A stretch of 14,027 nt of DNA from Bacillota bacterium (GCA_023436395.1 JAEZJJ010000022.1:1-14027); one strand, 5' to 3'; counted from the stretch's first letter, positions 7,733-14,027 are shown. Numbers and translations: made by a program. The notes: generated by a model from the sequence alone, not told the origin.

Positions 7733-8766
7733 AAATATTTCATTATTCTAGTAGCAATTTCTTGTGCAAGCAATGGAGGAACTGCATTACCTACTTGTTT
7801 GTACTGACTAGTCTTAGACCCTTCAAATATAAATGTATCTGGGAATGATTGTATCCTTGCACATTCTCTAACAGAAGGGACTCTATTCTCACTATAATGA
7901 AAATAATTTCTGTGTCCCGTATCTATTGTATGTGATGGCTCCTTACTATTCATTCTTTGAAAGGCTTTATTATATTTCCTTATACCCCAATATTCTTGCG
8001 GTAAATCTGATATTCTACCACCATCTTTTATCATACCTATGATATTTTTTGTTTGTTCAGTATGTTGAGTTTTATTATGATTATAAATTCCCAAACTATC
8101 TTTTCTCATAAGATTTTGATAAGTAGTTTTGCTTGGATATTCATCATATGAGTAGACATCAAAATCCTCATATTCTAATGATGGTAAATCTCCTAAAGCC
8201 TCTAAAGTTGATACTTTAAAGTCCTTTTCTTGAGGAAATTCAAATTCCCCCTCCTTAAGTCCAACAAAAAATACTCTCTGCCTATTTTGAGGTACTCCGT
8301 AGTCTGATGCATTTAAAACTTTATATGCAACCTTATATCCCAACTTACTAAATCTACTTATAATATCTTCTTTAAACATACCCTTATTTAAAGTTAATAA
8401 CCCTTTAACATTTTCTATCACGAAAAATTGTGGATTAATAGCTTCTACAACCCTACAATACTCTAAATATAAGTGATTTCTAGGATCTCTAATATCTCTA
8501 GTCCCAACCGTACTATAACCTTGACAAGGTGGTCCCCCTATTACACCCACTACGTTTTCTTTTTTAGCTAAATCTTTTAAATAATCTTCCGTTAATTCAT
8601 GAATATCCTTACATACCCCTACCGATTCTAGATGATTTCTGTTATAAGTTTTGATAGCATCATTCCAAACATCTATACCTAAAGCAATATCAAAACCTGC
8701 TTTTTCAAACCCTAGGCTTAATCCTCCACATCCACAAAATAAATCTAATATTTTAGGCTTGCTCAT
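7723..8766 (-). CDS. DNA (cytosine-5) methyltransferase, second of pair
   Basis: This is a 347-residue m5C DNA methyltransferase transferring a methyl group from S-adenosylmethionine to cytosine C5. Motifs appear in the canonical order: motif I DLFCGCGGLSLGF (8-20), catalytic motif IV GGPPCQGYS with C81, motif VI ENV (118-120), motif VIII QNRQR (160-164), motif IX RECARIQSFP (300-309) and motif X QVGNAVPP (324-331). The variable target-recognition region lies between about 180 and 290. The start at 8766 has an AAAGGAGGT ribosome site inside the end of the preceding methyltransferase gene, and the two genes overlap by 14 bases, so they are translationally coupled. Two cytosine methyltransferases in one operon suggest an asymmetric target with one enzyme per strand. 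The target sequence cannot be read from the protein. Confidence 0.96.
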   Translation of the reverse strand: MSKPKILDLFCGCGGLSLGFEKAGFDIALGIDVWNDAIKTYNRNHLESVGVCKDIHELTEDYLKDLAKKENVVGVIGGPPCQGYSTVGTRDIRDPRNHLYLEYCRVVEAINPQFFVIENVKGLLTLNKGMFKEDIISRFSKLGYKVAYKVLNASDYGVPQNRQRVFFVGLKEGEFEFPQEKDFKVSTLEALGDLPSLEYEDFDVYSYDEYPSKTTYQNLMRKDSLGIYNHNKTQHTEQTKNIIGMIKDGGRISDLPQEYWGIRKYNKAFQRMNSKEPSHTIDTGHRNYFHYSENRVPSVRECARIQSFPDTFIFEGSKTSQYKQVGNAVPPLLAQEIATRIMKYLKR

Positions 8767-9829
8767 CTTTAAGTACCTCCTTTAATGCTTCTGCTATAAC
8801 TTTTGATAATATTGGTGGCACCGCATTCCCTACCTGTCTATACTGAGCTGTTCTCGAACCTTTAAAGATAAATTCATCATTAAATGATTGTATTCTAGCT
8901 GCTTCTCTAACTGTAGGTATTCTATTATATAGAGGATGGAAATAGTTGCTATGTGCATTACCTGTATCTATTGTCACTGAAGTATCTTCCTCGTTTAATC
9001 TTTTAAATGCAGAAGAATGTCTATTACTACGATTATTCTCAAACAGTTCCTGAGGTATATCCTGCCAATTCCCCCCTTGTGGAACATAAGATATTCTTTT
9101 TTGTACAATTTCAGCTGGATATTTTATTTCATGATTATTTATAGTATTATCTTTATTTCTTAAGTATTTTTGGTATTCTGTTACAGGTGTTTTTTCTAAC
9201 AAATAAGTCTCTGCTTCTCCTAAGTTTTCTAATTCATATAGCTCCCCTATTGCCTCTTTTACTGTAATTGTTTTTTCACATAAATTTAATAGGTCAAAAT
9301 TAAATTTTTCTTTTTGAGTAATAACAAAAAAGTTCCTTAACCTTTTCTGAGGCACACCATACATAGAGGCATCTAAAATCTTGTGATTAACTTTATACCC
9401 CCTACTTTCAAATATCTCATAAATTCTATCTTTTGCATAACCATTATTGCTTGTTACTATCCCTCTTACGTTTTCAATAACTATTGCTTTAGGGTTAGCT
9501 AAATCTACAAATTTCACGAATTCAAAAAATAATCTATTTCTCTCATCTTCATCTTCTTTTTTGTATCTATTGGCTGAAGAAAATCCTTGACATGGTGGTC
9601 CACCTATAATAACATCTATATTTTTCAAATCTCCAAATGCTTCAAGAATCTTACTGCTATCCATTTGTAACAAATCAAAACAAATACCCTTACCCTCTTT
9701 AAAGTTCTCATTGAAAGTATCTATAGCTTCTTGATTAACATCTACACCACCAACTATATTGTATCCTGCAAGCTTAAACCCTAAGCTTAACCCCCCACAC
9801 CCACAAAATAAATCTATTACATTAAACAT
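8753..9829 (-). CDS. DNA (cytosine-5) methyltransferase, first of pair
   Basis: This is an m5C DNA methyltransferase of 358 residues from the chosen start. All key motifs are visible: motif I IDLFCGCGGLSLGF at the N-terminus, motif IV GGPPCQGFSS with the catalytic Cys, motif VI ENV, motif VIII QKRLR, motif IX REAARIQSF and motif X QVGNAVPP. I placed the start at the ATG at 9827-9829 because AAAGGAG (9836-9842) lies exactly 6 bases upstream. The open frame continues six codons further to 9847, but those codons contain that ribosome site. The gene lies 22 bases after the recombinase gene. It is similar to its partner at both ends but differs in the variable target-recognition region, as expected of enzymes that modify opposite strands of one site. 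Confidence 0.95.
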   Translation of the reverse strand: MFNVIDLFCGCGGLSLGFKLAGYNIVGGVDVNQEAIDTFNENFKEGKGICFDLLQMDSSKILEAFGDLKNIDVIIGGPPCQGFSSANRYKKEDEDERNRLFFEFVKFVDLANPKAIVIENVRGIVTSNNGYAKDRIYEIFESRGYKVNHKILDASMYGVPQKRLRNFFVITQKEKFNFDLLNLCEKTITVKEAIGELYELENLGEAETYLLEKTPVTEYQKYLRNKDNTINNHEIKYPAEIVQKRISYVPQGGNWQDIPQELFENNRSNRHSSAFKRLNEEDTSVTIDTGNAHSNYFHPLYNRIPTVREAARIQSFNDEFIFKGSRTAQYRQVGNAVPPILSKVIAEALKEVLKDEQA

Positions 9830-9851
9830 ATTATTCTCCTTTCTCATCTAC

Positions 9852-10406
9852 TTACAACTTAAATGCTTCATATTCTATACCATCGTTTTCTTGCTTCAGT
9901 CCAATATAATTAAGGGTTGTTTGTACAGAAGAATGATTAAATAATTTTTGCAAGTATTTAACATCTTTAAATTGCAAGTAAAAATGATAACCAAAAGTCT
10001 TTCTTAGAGTATGTGTACCAAAATTTATATCTACACCTGCTTTTTTACATGCCTTCTTTAATATCCTATAGGCCTGTGTTCTTTCTATAGGATTATCACC
10101 TTTTTTACTTTTAAATATATAAATGTCTTCATTACTGTTATACTTATTCTTAATTAAATAACTTATTATTTCATTTTTAACAAGATCATTAAAGGGATAG
10201 CAAATATTATTGAAATATACGTTATCTTTGATACGCTTGCTATCTGTAATTAAATCAGAAGTTTTTAGTCCTAAAATTTGGCTAATTCTTAATCCAGTGT
10301 TTATGCCTATTACAAACATTAAATAATTTCTATAGCTACTTTGAATAAGTATTTTTTTTATTTTATCTATATCTTCCTTATTTTTTATTATATCTACATT
10401 ATTCAT
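9852..10406 (-). CDS. Single-domain tyrosine recombinase
   Basis: This 184-residue protein consists only of a tyrosine recombinase (phage integrase/Xer type) catalytic domain. The catalytic set is complete: R40 in NTGLRISQILGL, a candidate Lys in the FKSKKG hairpin (about 99-103), H132-x-x-R135 in THTLRKTFGY, H158 in FNHSSVQTT and the nucleophile Y167. Most integrases add an N-terminal core-binding domain of about 100 residues, which is absent here, so this is a minimal enzyme like those driving DNA inversion or cassette movement, or one retained as a DNA-binding regulator. It is the first gene of the operon, with an AGGAG ribosome site 7 bases before the ATG and a promoter containing an 11-bp inverted repeat. 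Its role in the restriction module is unknown. Confidence 0.9.
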   Translation of the reverse strand: MNNVDIIKNKEDIDKIKKILIQSSYRNYLMFVIGINTGLRISQILGLKTSDLITDSKRIKDNVYFNNICYPFNDLVKNEIISYLIKNKYNSNEDIYIFKSKKGDNPIERTQAYRILKKACKKAGVDINFGTHTLRKTFGYHFYLQFKDVKYLQKLFNHSSVQTTLNYIGLKQENDGIEYEAFKL

Positions 10407-10419
10407 TGTATCTCTCCTA

Positions 10420-10459
10420 AATACAGCATAACAATTTATATTTTACAATATGCTGTATT
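10420..10459. repeat. Perfect 11-bp inverted repeat overlapping the operon promoter
   Basis: AATACAGCATA (10420-10430) and TATGCTGTATT (10449-10459) are perfect inverted copies with an 18-base AT-rich spacer. One arm lies between the -35 and -10 boxes, and the other lies just downstream of the expected transcript start, next to the ribosome site. This is the layout of an operator that blocks RNA polymerase. It could also be a recombinase binding site, but the spacer is long for a core crossover site. I did not see another copy in the window. Confidence 0.6.
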
Positions 10460-10468
10460 GAAAATCAA
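10440..10468 (-). promoter_or_regulatory. Promoter of the defence operon
   Basis: On the minus strand TTGATT (10463-10468) and TAAAAT (10440-10445) are separated by 17 bases, a good sigma-A-type promoter. It drives the recombinase and, by close spacing, both methyltransferase genes. The inverted repeat described separately covers its spacer and start region. Confidence 0.65.
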
Positions 10469-10575
10469 TATTTTTAAGTCGCTCTTTTGACGTTGTAACG
10501 GCGACAATTACCTAAAAAAATGACATTATTAACAAAATTCAATTCTCCACATATTAAGTAGAATTCACTATTCTA

Positions 10576-10635
10576 ACACAACAAAAAGTAGCTATTAAAC
10601 CTTCCACTTTGTTGTGTCTGTTTTAAATAGCTACT
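10576..10635 (-). terminator. Interlocked hairpins at the end of the DUF3892 gene
   Basis: Two perfect 10-base inverted repeats interleave: ACACAACAAA (10576-10585) with 10608-10617, and AGTAGCTATT (10587-10596) with 10626-10635. On the minus strand the second pair forms a stem followed by TTTTT, so it can serve as the intrinsic terminator of the DUF3892 gene. The first pair is the competing stem. The order A-B-A'-B' allows either alternative hairpins or a pseudoknot. Confidence 0.65.
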
Positions 10636-10664
10636 CTTATATCCTACTCATTATACTTTTCCTA

Positions 10665-10886
10665 TTAAAATTCTGGTAAGTTACTTAGATTATTACTTGG
10701 ATCGCCATCTGGTGTGCTTCTTATAATGATGCGATCACTTTTACCTTCTGTACAAATTAAATCTGGTAATTCACCATTATGGATGGCTGCTCTACATTCT
10801 TCAAAAGAAAGAACTCTACCATCATCTAGCTTAAATTGTTCTAAGTTGCCTTCACTATTTTTGTGTACGCCTACTACTTTTGCCAT
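10665..10886 (-). CDS. DUF3892 domain protein
   Basis: This is a 73-residue protein matching the DUF3892 pattern: an N-terminal KVVGVHKNSEGNLEQFKLDD strand pair, G-R-V-L-S-F-E-E-C, then a hydrophilic strand and the family's end motif PDGDPSNNLSNLP (about 59-71). The function of DUF3892 proteins is unknown; they are common small cytoplasmic proteins in Firmicutes. The start has an AAAGGAG ribosome site 7 bases upstream. The gene stands alone between the Nudix gene and the defence module, and the hairpins at 10576-10635 probably end its transcript. Because it lies just outside the module, it marks the likely chromosomal edge of the insertion. Confidence 0.87.
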   Translation of the reverse strand: MAKVVGVHKNSEGNLEQFKLDDGRVLSFEECRAAIHNGELPDLICTEGKSDRIIIRSTPDGDPSNNLSNLPEF

Positions 10887-10971
10887 GTTATATCTCCTTT
10901 GTTTCTAAATGCTAGAGAAAAATTTTACATATTTATGATGTGTTAACAGAGGTATTTTTATTCGTACACCT

Positions 10972-11514
10972 TTAATCTCTTAGAGACTCTAACTCTTGTA
11001 AATTGATACAATGCTTAATAGTATTATTTCTAACGGCTTCTAAGCATGTTTCATAGTCCATCCAGATGACTTCTTCAATTTCTTCTTTTTGAAGTTTTAG
11101 CTCATTGATTTCAAGGTTATTTTTCTTTAGCCTATAAACTCTCGTTACTTGGTTATCTATAAAAGCTTTTCCATAGAAAATATTTTTTTCTGCAATACGC
11201 CTTCTCATTCGCTCTTCTAATTCCTGTGCTTCTGCCTTAATGCCTAGTTCTTCTTCTAACTCTCTTAGTGCCGATTCAATGTATCCACAACCTGCTGGAA
11301 TATGACCTGCTGAAGAAATATCATAACAACCAGGATGAGAGTCCTTATCTTGACTTCTTTTTTGAAGTAATACATCTAGGCCACCCTTTTCATTATCTTT
11401 TACAATCCAAACATGAGAAGTTCTATGTAAATCTCCATCTGCATGTACCTGAGTTCTTTCTTTTGTAAAGCCAGTTGGTTCTCCTGTTTCATCGACAATA
11501 TCAAATATCTCCAT
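10972..11514 (-). CDS. Nudix hydrolase
   Basis: This is a Nudix-fold hydrolase that probably cleaves a nucleoside diphosphate linked to another moiety. In the 183-residue frame from 11523, the Nudix box is GHIPAGCGYIESALRELEEE and the following residues (73-95). The REUXEEXGU part is intact (R87, E88, E91, E92, G94), while the first Glu of the GX5E part is a Cys (C79). The N-terminus (EIFDIVDETGEPTG…HRTSHVWI) is like the Idi/YfcD-type Nudix subgroup. I prefer the ATG at 11512-11514 (180 residues), which has GGGTG 6 bases upstream. An in-frame GTG at 11523 lies only 4 bases after AAAGGA. An extended -10 element is found at 11593-11601. The substrate is not predictable from sequence. Confidence 0.92.
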   Translation of the reverse strand: MEIFDIVDETGEPTGFTKERTQVHADGDLHRTSHVWIVKDNEKGGLDVLLQKRSQDKDSHPGCYDISSAGHIPAGCGYIESALRELEEELGIKAEAQELEERMRRRIAEKNIFYGKAFIDNQVTRVYRLKKNNLEINELKLQKEEIEEVIWMDYETCLEAVRNNTIKHCINLQELESLRD

Positions 11515-11592
11515 CTTGTACACCCATTCCTTTATCTATTGATTCCTTAACTGAGTAATCTTCTTAGTAACTTGCACAATCTTCTTGCTTTT

Positions 11593-11601
11593 ATTATACC
11601 A
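11593..11601 (-). promoter_or_regulatory. Extended -10 promoter of the Nudix gene
   Basis: The minus strand reads TGGTATAAT, an extended -10 box with a perfect TATAAT hexamer. The -35 region (TTTATG at a 17-base spacing) is poor, as is usual for extended -10 promoters. It lies about 80 bases before the chosen start. Confidence 0.6.
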
Positions 11602-11620
11602 CACTTCTCTTTAGCCATAA

Positions 11621-11680
11621 AAGAAAGTGAATTCCCCTTTGCATTCTCCATAGCCTAGGGAAGTAAAATCACACTTTCTT
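11621..11680 (-). other. Long imperfect hairpin between peroxiredoxin and Nudix genes
   Basis: AAGAAAGTG (11621-11629) pairs perfectly with CACTTTCTT (11672-11680). Further in, TTCCCCT (about 11632-11638) can pair with AGGGAA (about 11657-11662). On the minus strand the outer arm is followed by a short T-rich stretch. It may be a second, weaker terminator behind the peroxiredoxin gene. It lies directly upstream of the Nudix promoter, so it is less likely to be a leader of that gene. Confidence 0.45.
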
Positions 11681-11692
11681 AGACTATATAAA

Positions 11693-11730
11693 AAGTCTTA
11701 TTACTATCTTTTCAGACTGTAATAAGACTT
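11693..11730 (-). terminator. Intrinsic terminator of the peroxiredoxin gene
   Basis: AAGTCTTATTAC (11693-11704) pairs perfectly with GTAATAAGACTT (11719-11730). On the minus strand the 12-bp stem runs into TTTTT, and it lies about 20 bases after the peroxiredoxin stop codon. Confidence 0.85.
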
Positions 11731-11751
11731 CTCCCCTATCTCCTCATTTTC

Positions 11752-12402
11752 TTATTGATTATCTAAAGGCTTGTAAGCAAACCACCAGGCATAATTATTG
11801 TAGAGCTTTTCATTTTCCTCTGCTTGATAAATATCTGTAGCTGGTGGGATAATGACTTGATCCCCAATCAGTTCATTATTTGGCCAGTTTGCTGGCATCG
11901 CAACTTTATTAGCATCTGCCACTTGAAGTGCTACCAGTGCTCTAAGAATTTCCTCCATATTTCTTCCCACTTCTCCTGGATAATATAGAATCAATCTTAC
12001 TTTCCCTGTAGGATCTATAAAATAAACAGCCCTTACCGTTTTAGTTCCTGAGCCTGTTTGAATCATTCCTAGTTTTTTTGCCACTGTCCCTAGTGGATCT
12101 GCAATGATAGGAAAAGGAATCGTCACACCTAAATTATCCTTAATCCAATTTATCCACTCAATATGGGGCTGAACTTGATCTACAGATAAACCTAACAAAT
12201 CCGCATTCAGCTTTTGAAAGGTGGGATAGTTTTGCGCAAAAGAAACAAATTCCGTTGTACAAACAGGGGTAAAATCCCCTGGATGACTAAATAATATAAG
12301 CCATTTCCCCTCATAATCATTTGGGATTATCTTCATACCTTGCGTCGTTTGTACCTTCATCTCTGGTAACTCATCACCTATTAATATAAAATTATCTGGC
12401 AT
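11752..12402 (-). CDS. Peroxiredoxin, 1-Cys Prx6 type
   Basis: This is a 216-residue thiol peroxidase that reduces hydrogen and organic peroxides in the cytoplasm. The active site is HPGDFTPVCTTE (40-51) with peroxidatic Cys C48, plus the supporting Pro and Thr of the P-x-x-x-T-x-x-C pattern. The long C-terminal part (about 160-216) with VAMPANWPNNELIGDQVIIP is typical of the Prx6/1-Cys branch. No second Cys is present, so it must be recycled by an external thiol. The ATG has an AAAGGAGG ribosome site 7 bases upstream. A strong terminator follows. The gene lies 77 bases downstream of the dehydrogenase gene and may share its transcript. Confidence 0.95.
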   Translation of the reverse strand: MPDNFILIGDELPEMKVQTTQGMKIIPNDYEGKWLILFSHPGDFTPVCTTEFVSFAQNYPTFQKLNADLLGLSVDQVQPHIEWINWIKDNLGVTIPFPIIADPLGTVAKKLGMIQTGSGTKTVRAVYFIDPTGKVRLILYYPGEVGRNMEEILRALVALQVADANKVAMPANWPNNELIGDQVIIPPATDIYQAEENEKLYNNYAWWFAYKPLDNQ

Positions 12403-12479
12403 CCAAAAGCCTCCTTTATATACCTACACAAATTCATACCTTGTGCCTCTTAGCATATATATGAGGTCTTATGCTTTTC

Positions 12480-13241
12480 CTATACCTTTAACTTTTGCTG
12501 ATAACGTGCTACAAAATAAGCTACTATATTTCTAGGGATTTTAATCAAGCACTTGTTTTGTATGCCTGGTACAATCACCCTTTTCCCTTTTATAAGTCCC
12601 TTAAAGGCTTTCTTTGCTACAAAATCAGGTGACATGGCAAACCCTGCATCCTCTCTTCCCGCTGATTTTGCAAAGCCGGTGGCAGTAGCTCCTGGGCATA
12701 AACTTGCCACTATCACACCATAGGGTTTCATTTCCCTATGCAAAGCTTCTGATAAAGAAAGGACATAGGCTTTAGTGGCATAATAAACTGCTGTATATGG
12801 CCCAGGATGATAGGACCCTGTAGAAGCTACATTTAAAATTCTACCCTTTCTTCTCTCCTTCATTTCTCTCGCAAAATGATAAGTCAGTTCTGTTAAACTG
12901 GTCATATTCAGTTGAATTAATGACTCTACTTTCTCCAAGTCCCCTTGGCAAAATTCTCCTACATAGCCTACTCCTGCATTATTAATGAGAATATCTACTA
13001 AAAGCCCCTTTTCTTTAACCCAAGAATAAAGGGCACTGCCTGCCCCTTGCTTTGATAAGTCTTGCGTAAAAAACATCAACTCCTGACCTGAGTGCTGAGC
13101 CTTAAATTCCCTTTCTACTTTCCTTAACTTCTCTTCATTTCTTCCCACTAAAATGAGATCATATCCCTTGTCCCAAAACAGCTTAGCTAAACTTAATCCA
13201 ATGCCACTAGTAGCCCCTGTAATCATCACATATTCTGCCAT
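12480..13241 (-). CDS. Short-chain dehydrogenase/reductase (SDR)
   Basis: This is a 253-residue classical SDR, an NAD(P)-dependent oxidoreductase with a Rossmann fold. It shows the nucleotide-binding TGATSGIG (8-15), the NNAG motif (87-90), the catalytic Ser S140 in NVAST and the Y153-x-x-x-K157 pair. It also has the CPGATATGF loop after the active site (182-190). R34 after the second strand (LVGRNEEKL) hints at an NADP(H) preference, as is usual for this group. The length and motif spacing resemble the DltE/YqjQ-like Firmicutes group of unknown substrate. The start has GAGGAGGT upstream. A divergent plus-strand promoter for the structured RNA lies about 100 bases upstream. Confidence 0.94.
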   Translation of the reverse strand: MAEYVMITGATSGIGLSLAKLFWDKGYDLILVGRNEEKLRKVEREFKAQHSGQELMFFTQDLSKQGAGSALYSWVKEKGLLVDILINNAGVGYVGEFCQGDLEKVESLIQLNMTSLTELTYHFAREMKERRKGRILNVASTGSYHPGPYTAVYYATKAYVLSLSEALHREMKPYGVIVASLCPGATATGFAKSAGREDAGFAMSPDFVAKKAFKGLIKGKRVIVPGIQNKCLIKIPRNIVAYFVARYQQKLKV

Positions 13242-13343
13242 CTCACACCTTACCTCCTCTTGATCTAAATCACTTATTAGTCCATTCTCTTTTTCCTTAC
13301 TATATCATAAAGTTAGTCTACTTTTATTCTTTTTCTTTATGAC

Positions 13344-13371
13344 TTGCTTTTTCTCTAATTATTGTTATACT
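13344..13371 (+). promoter_or_regulatory. Promoter facing the structured RNA region
   Basis: TTGCTT (13344-13349) and TATACT (13366-13371) are separated by 16 bases, and the -10 box is preceded by TGT, giving an extended -10 element. Transcription would start near 13378, about 22 bases before the first strand of the outermost stem. Confidence 0.6.
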
Positions 13372-13377
13372 AATTAT

Positions 13378-13680
13378 ATAACAACTAAATTGAAATTTGA
13401 ATAATAACGTGTAATGCTAGGAGCCGCTATGTAGACTGGCTAGGGAACTTACTTCCAGCTGCTGTCTCACTCCGTCAAGAGGCTCTAAATTCGTAATCCT
13501 TATGAACGGCTGAAAACTCCCGTTGGTCAGACACTCAGCCTAAAACCCATAAGGATTACTTCATTAAGAGCCTCTAGACTCCACTCCAAGGCAACTTCCA
13601 GTAAGCCCCCTATCCTGCCTACATAGCTACTGCTTGGCAAGAACAAAATGCTGGGAAGCCCTACGCGTTATTGTTTGGGC
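13378..13680 (+). ncRNA. Candidate large structured non-coding RNA
   Basis: No protein frame is open, base composition is visibly richer in G and C than the flanks, and complementary segments nest in order. They are 13401-13413 with 13662-13674, 13427-13434 with 13619-13626 (8 bp perfect), 13441-13453 with 13600-13612, 13478-13486 with 13567-13575 (9 bp perfect) and 13493-13504 with 13548-13559 (12 bp perfect). In the apical loop, AACGG (13505-13509)/CCGTT (13520-13524) and GGCTGA (13508-13513)/TCAGCC (13535-13540) compete. The outermost stem has U·G pairs on the plus strand that would be C·A mismatches on the minus strand, agreeing with the plus-strand promoter. There is no terminator directly after it, so the transcript may be longer. 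I do not recognise an SRP, 6S, tmRNA or RNase P signature. OLE, ROOL or another large RNA remains possible. Confidence 0.6.
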
Positions 13681-14012
13681 GCCTGCCCCTGGTTTCCAAG
13701 TATTTAAAGACCTGTGGAGATAGGAGCTATAATGCCTGTTATAAGTGAGGCACTAAACTTCTTAACATCCTGATAGTCAACACATTAGGAGTCTTTATGC
13801 ATATTTTTATAGTTTAGAAATAGCATAGAAAAACTGCTTGTAAGCTTAGTTTGGCATCATCTTTTTACACGCATCCTCACCCGTCGTGATAGTTTGTAAA
13901 CACAATAACGTCTAGGAAAATGAGTGGTCAGGGGTATCTGGAGTAGTGACTTGAGAGCATTTTTCAGAAGCACTTAACGAACGTTTTAGATGGGTTTTAG
14001 GCAGCTGTCTGA
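13538..14012. repeat. Inverted pair of a GCCTAAAACCCAT element
   Basis: GCCTAAAACCCAT (13538-13550) recurs as its perfect reverse complement at 13990-14002. The match continues on the far side with TCAGACA (13527-13533) against TGTCTGA (14006-14012), after a 3-4 base mismatch. The two regions are therefore diverged inverted copies of one segment, or the two halves of a long-range pairing in a larger RNA. Confidence 0.55.
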
Positions 14013-14027
14013 ACGAAGTGAGTTCTG
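13681..14027. other. Gene-free right edge, possibly the rest of the structured RNA
   Basis: I see no coding frame. Small hairpins are visible, for example TGCCT/AGGCA near 13734-13753 and GAAC/GTTC at 14011-14025. AATAACGT followed by CTAGG appears near 13902, echoing the 5' end of the structured region at 13403-13420. This suggests either a longer RNA or a second, rearranged copy. The region is cut by the window end. Confidence 0.4.

Noticed and set aside
4174..10660. Direct repeats (attachment sites) flanking the defence module
   Set aside because: I compared 4174-4407 with 10407-10660 by eye and found only short 8-9 base AT-rich matches, not above chance.
13378..13680. Identification of the structured region as SRP RNA
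   Set aside because: The rod-like fold and length of about 270 bases are similar, but the conserved GGAA-tetraloop S-domain sequence is absent.
1..14027. CRISPR array, tRNA or rRNA genes
   Set aside because: No regularly spaced repeats, no tRNA cloverleaf with TTCRA-type arm and no recognisable rRNA sequence were seen.

Overview
The window looks like chromosomal DNA from a low-GC Gram-positive bacterium, most likely a Clostridia (Lachnospirales-like) species. The grounds are very AT-rich intergenic DNA, strong AGGAGG-type ribosome sites, a lipobox lipoprotein, TTGNNN/TATAAT promoters and hairpin-plus-U terminators. This assignment comes from style, not from a marker gene. Nearly every intact gene reads on the minus strand.

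Left flank (1-3160): 1-593 has no gene but holds several foldback structures. It is followed by a WG-repeat-like lipoprotein (594-1847), three tiny overlapping ORFs behind one promoter (1943-2535) and a GNAT acetyltransferase (2630-3067). A decayed IS4-type transposase (3098-4173, plus strand) abuts the acetyltransferase head to head. It carries two in-frame stops, a frameshift and a probable ATG-to-ATA start mutation.

Centre (4408-10406): a six-gene defence module, all minus strand. In transcription order it is a single-domain tyrosine recombinase, two m5C DNA methyltransferases, an unrecognised 237-residue protein, a McrB-like AAA+ motor and a McrC/LlaJI-type PD-(D/E)XK nuclease. The plan resembles the LlaJI restriction-modification family, in which two methyltransferases protect the two strands of an asymmetric site and a McrBC-like pair cuts unmodified DNA. 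Three points stand out. The McrB-like protein has almost no N-terminal DNA-binding domain, and the unrecognised protein may supply one. A recombinase gene heads the operon. Transcription appears to be split: an operator-like inverted repeat overlaps the first promoter, and a terminator plus a new -10 box separates the modification genes from the restriction genes.

Right flank (10560-13241): housekeeping-type genes, namely a DUF3892 small protein, a Nudix hydrolase, a 1-Cys (Prx6-type) peroxiredoxin and a short-chain dehydrogenase, with clear hairpin terminators. The terminator region at 10576-10635 has two interlocked inverted repeats that cannot both form as simple hairpins.

Right end (13344-14027): no protein gene, but a plus-strand promoter followed by a long nested set of complementary segments (13401-13674). 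This is a strong candidate for a large structured non-coding RNA that may run past the window. I could not assign it to a known family from memory. OLE, ROOL and GOLLD models should be tested. An inverted, diverged copy of part of it lies at the extreme right edge.
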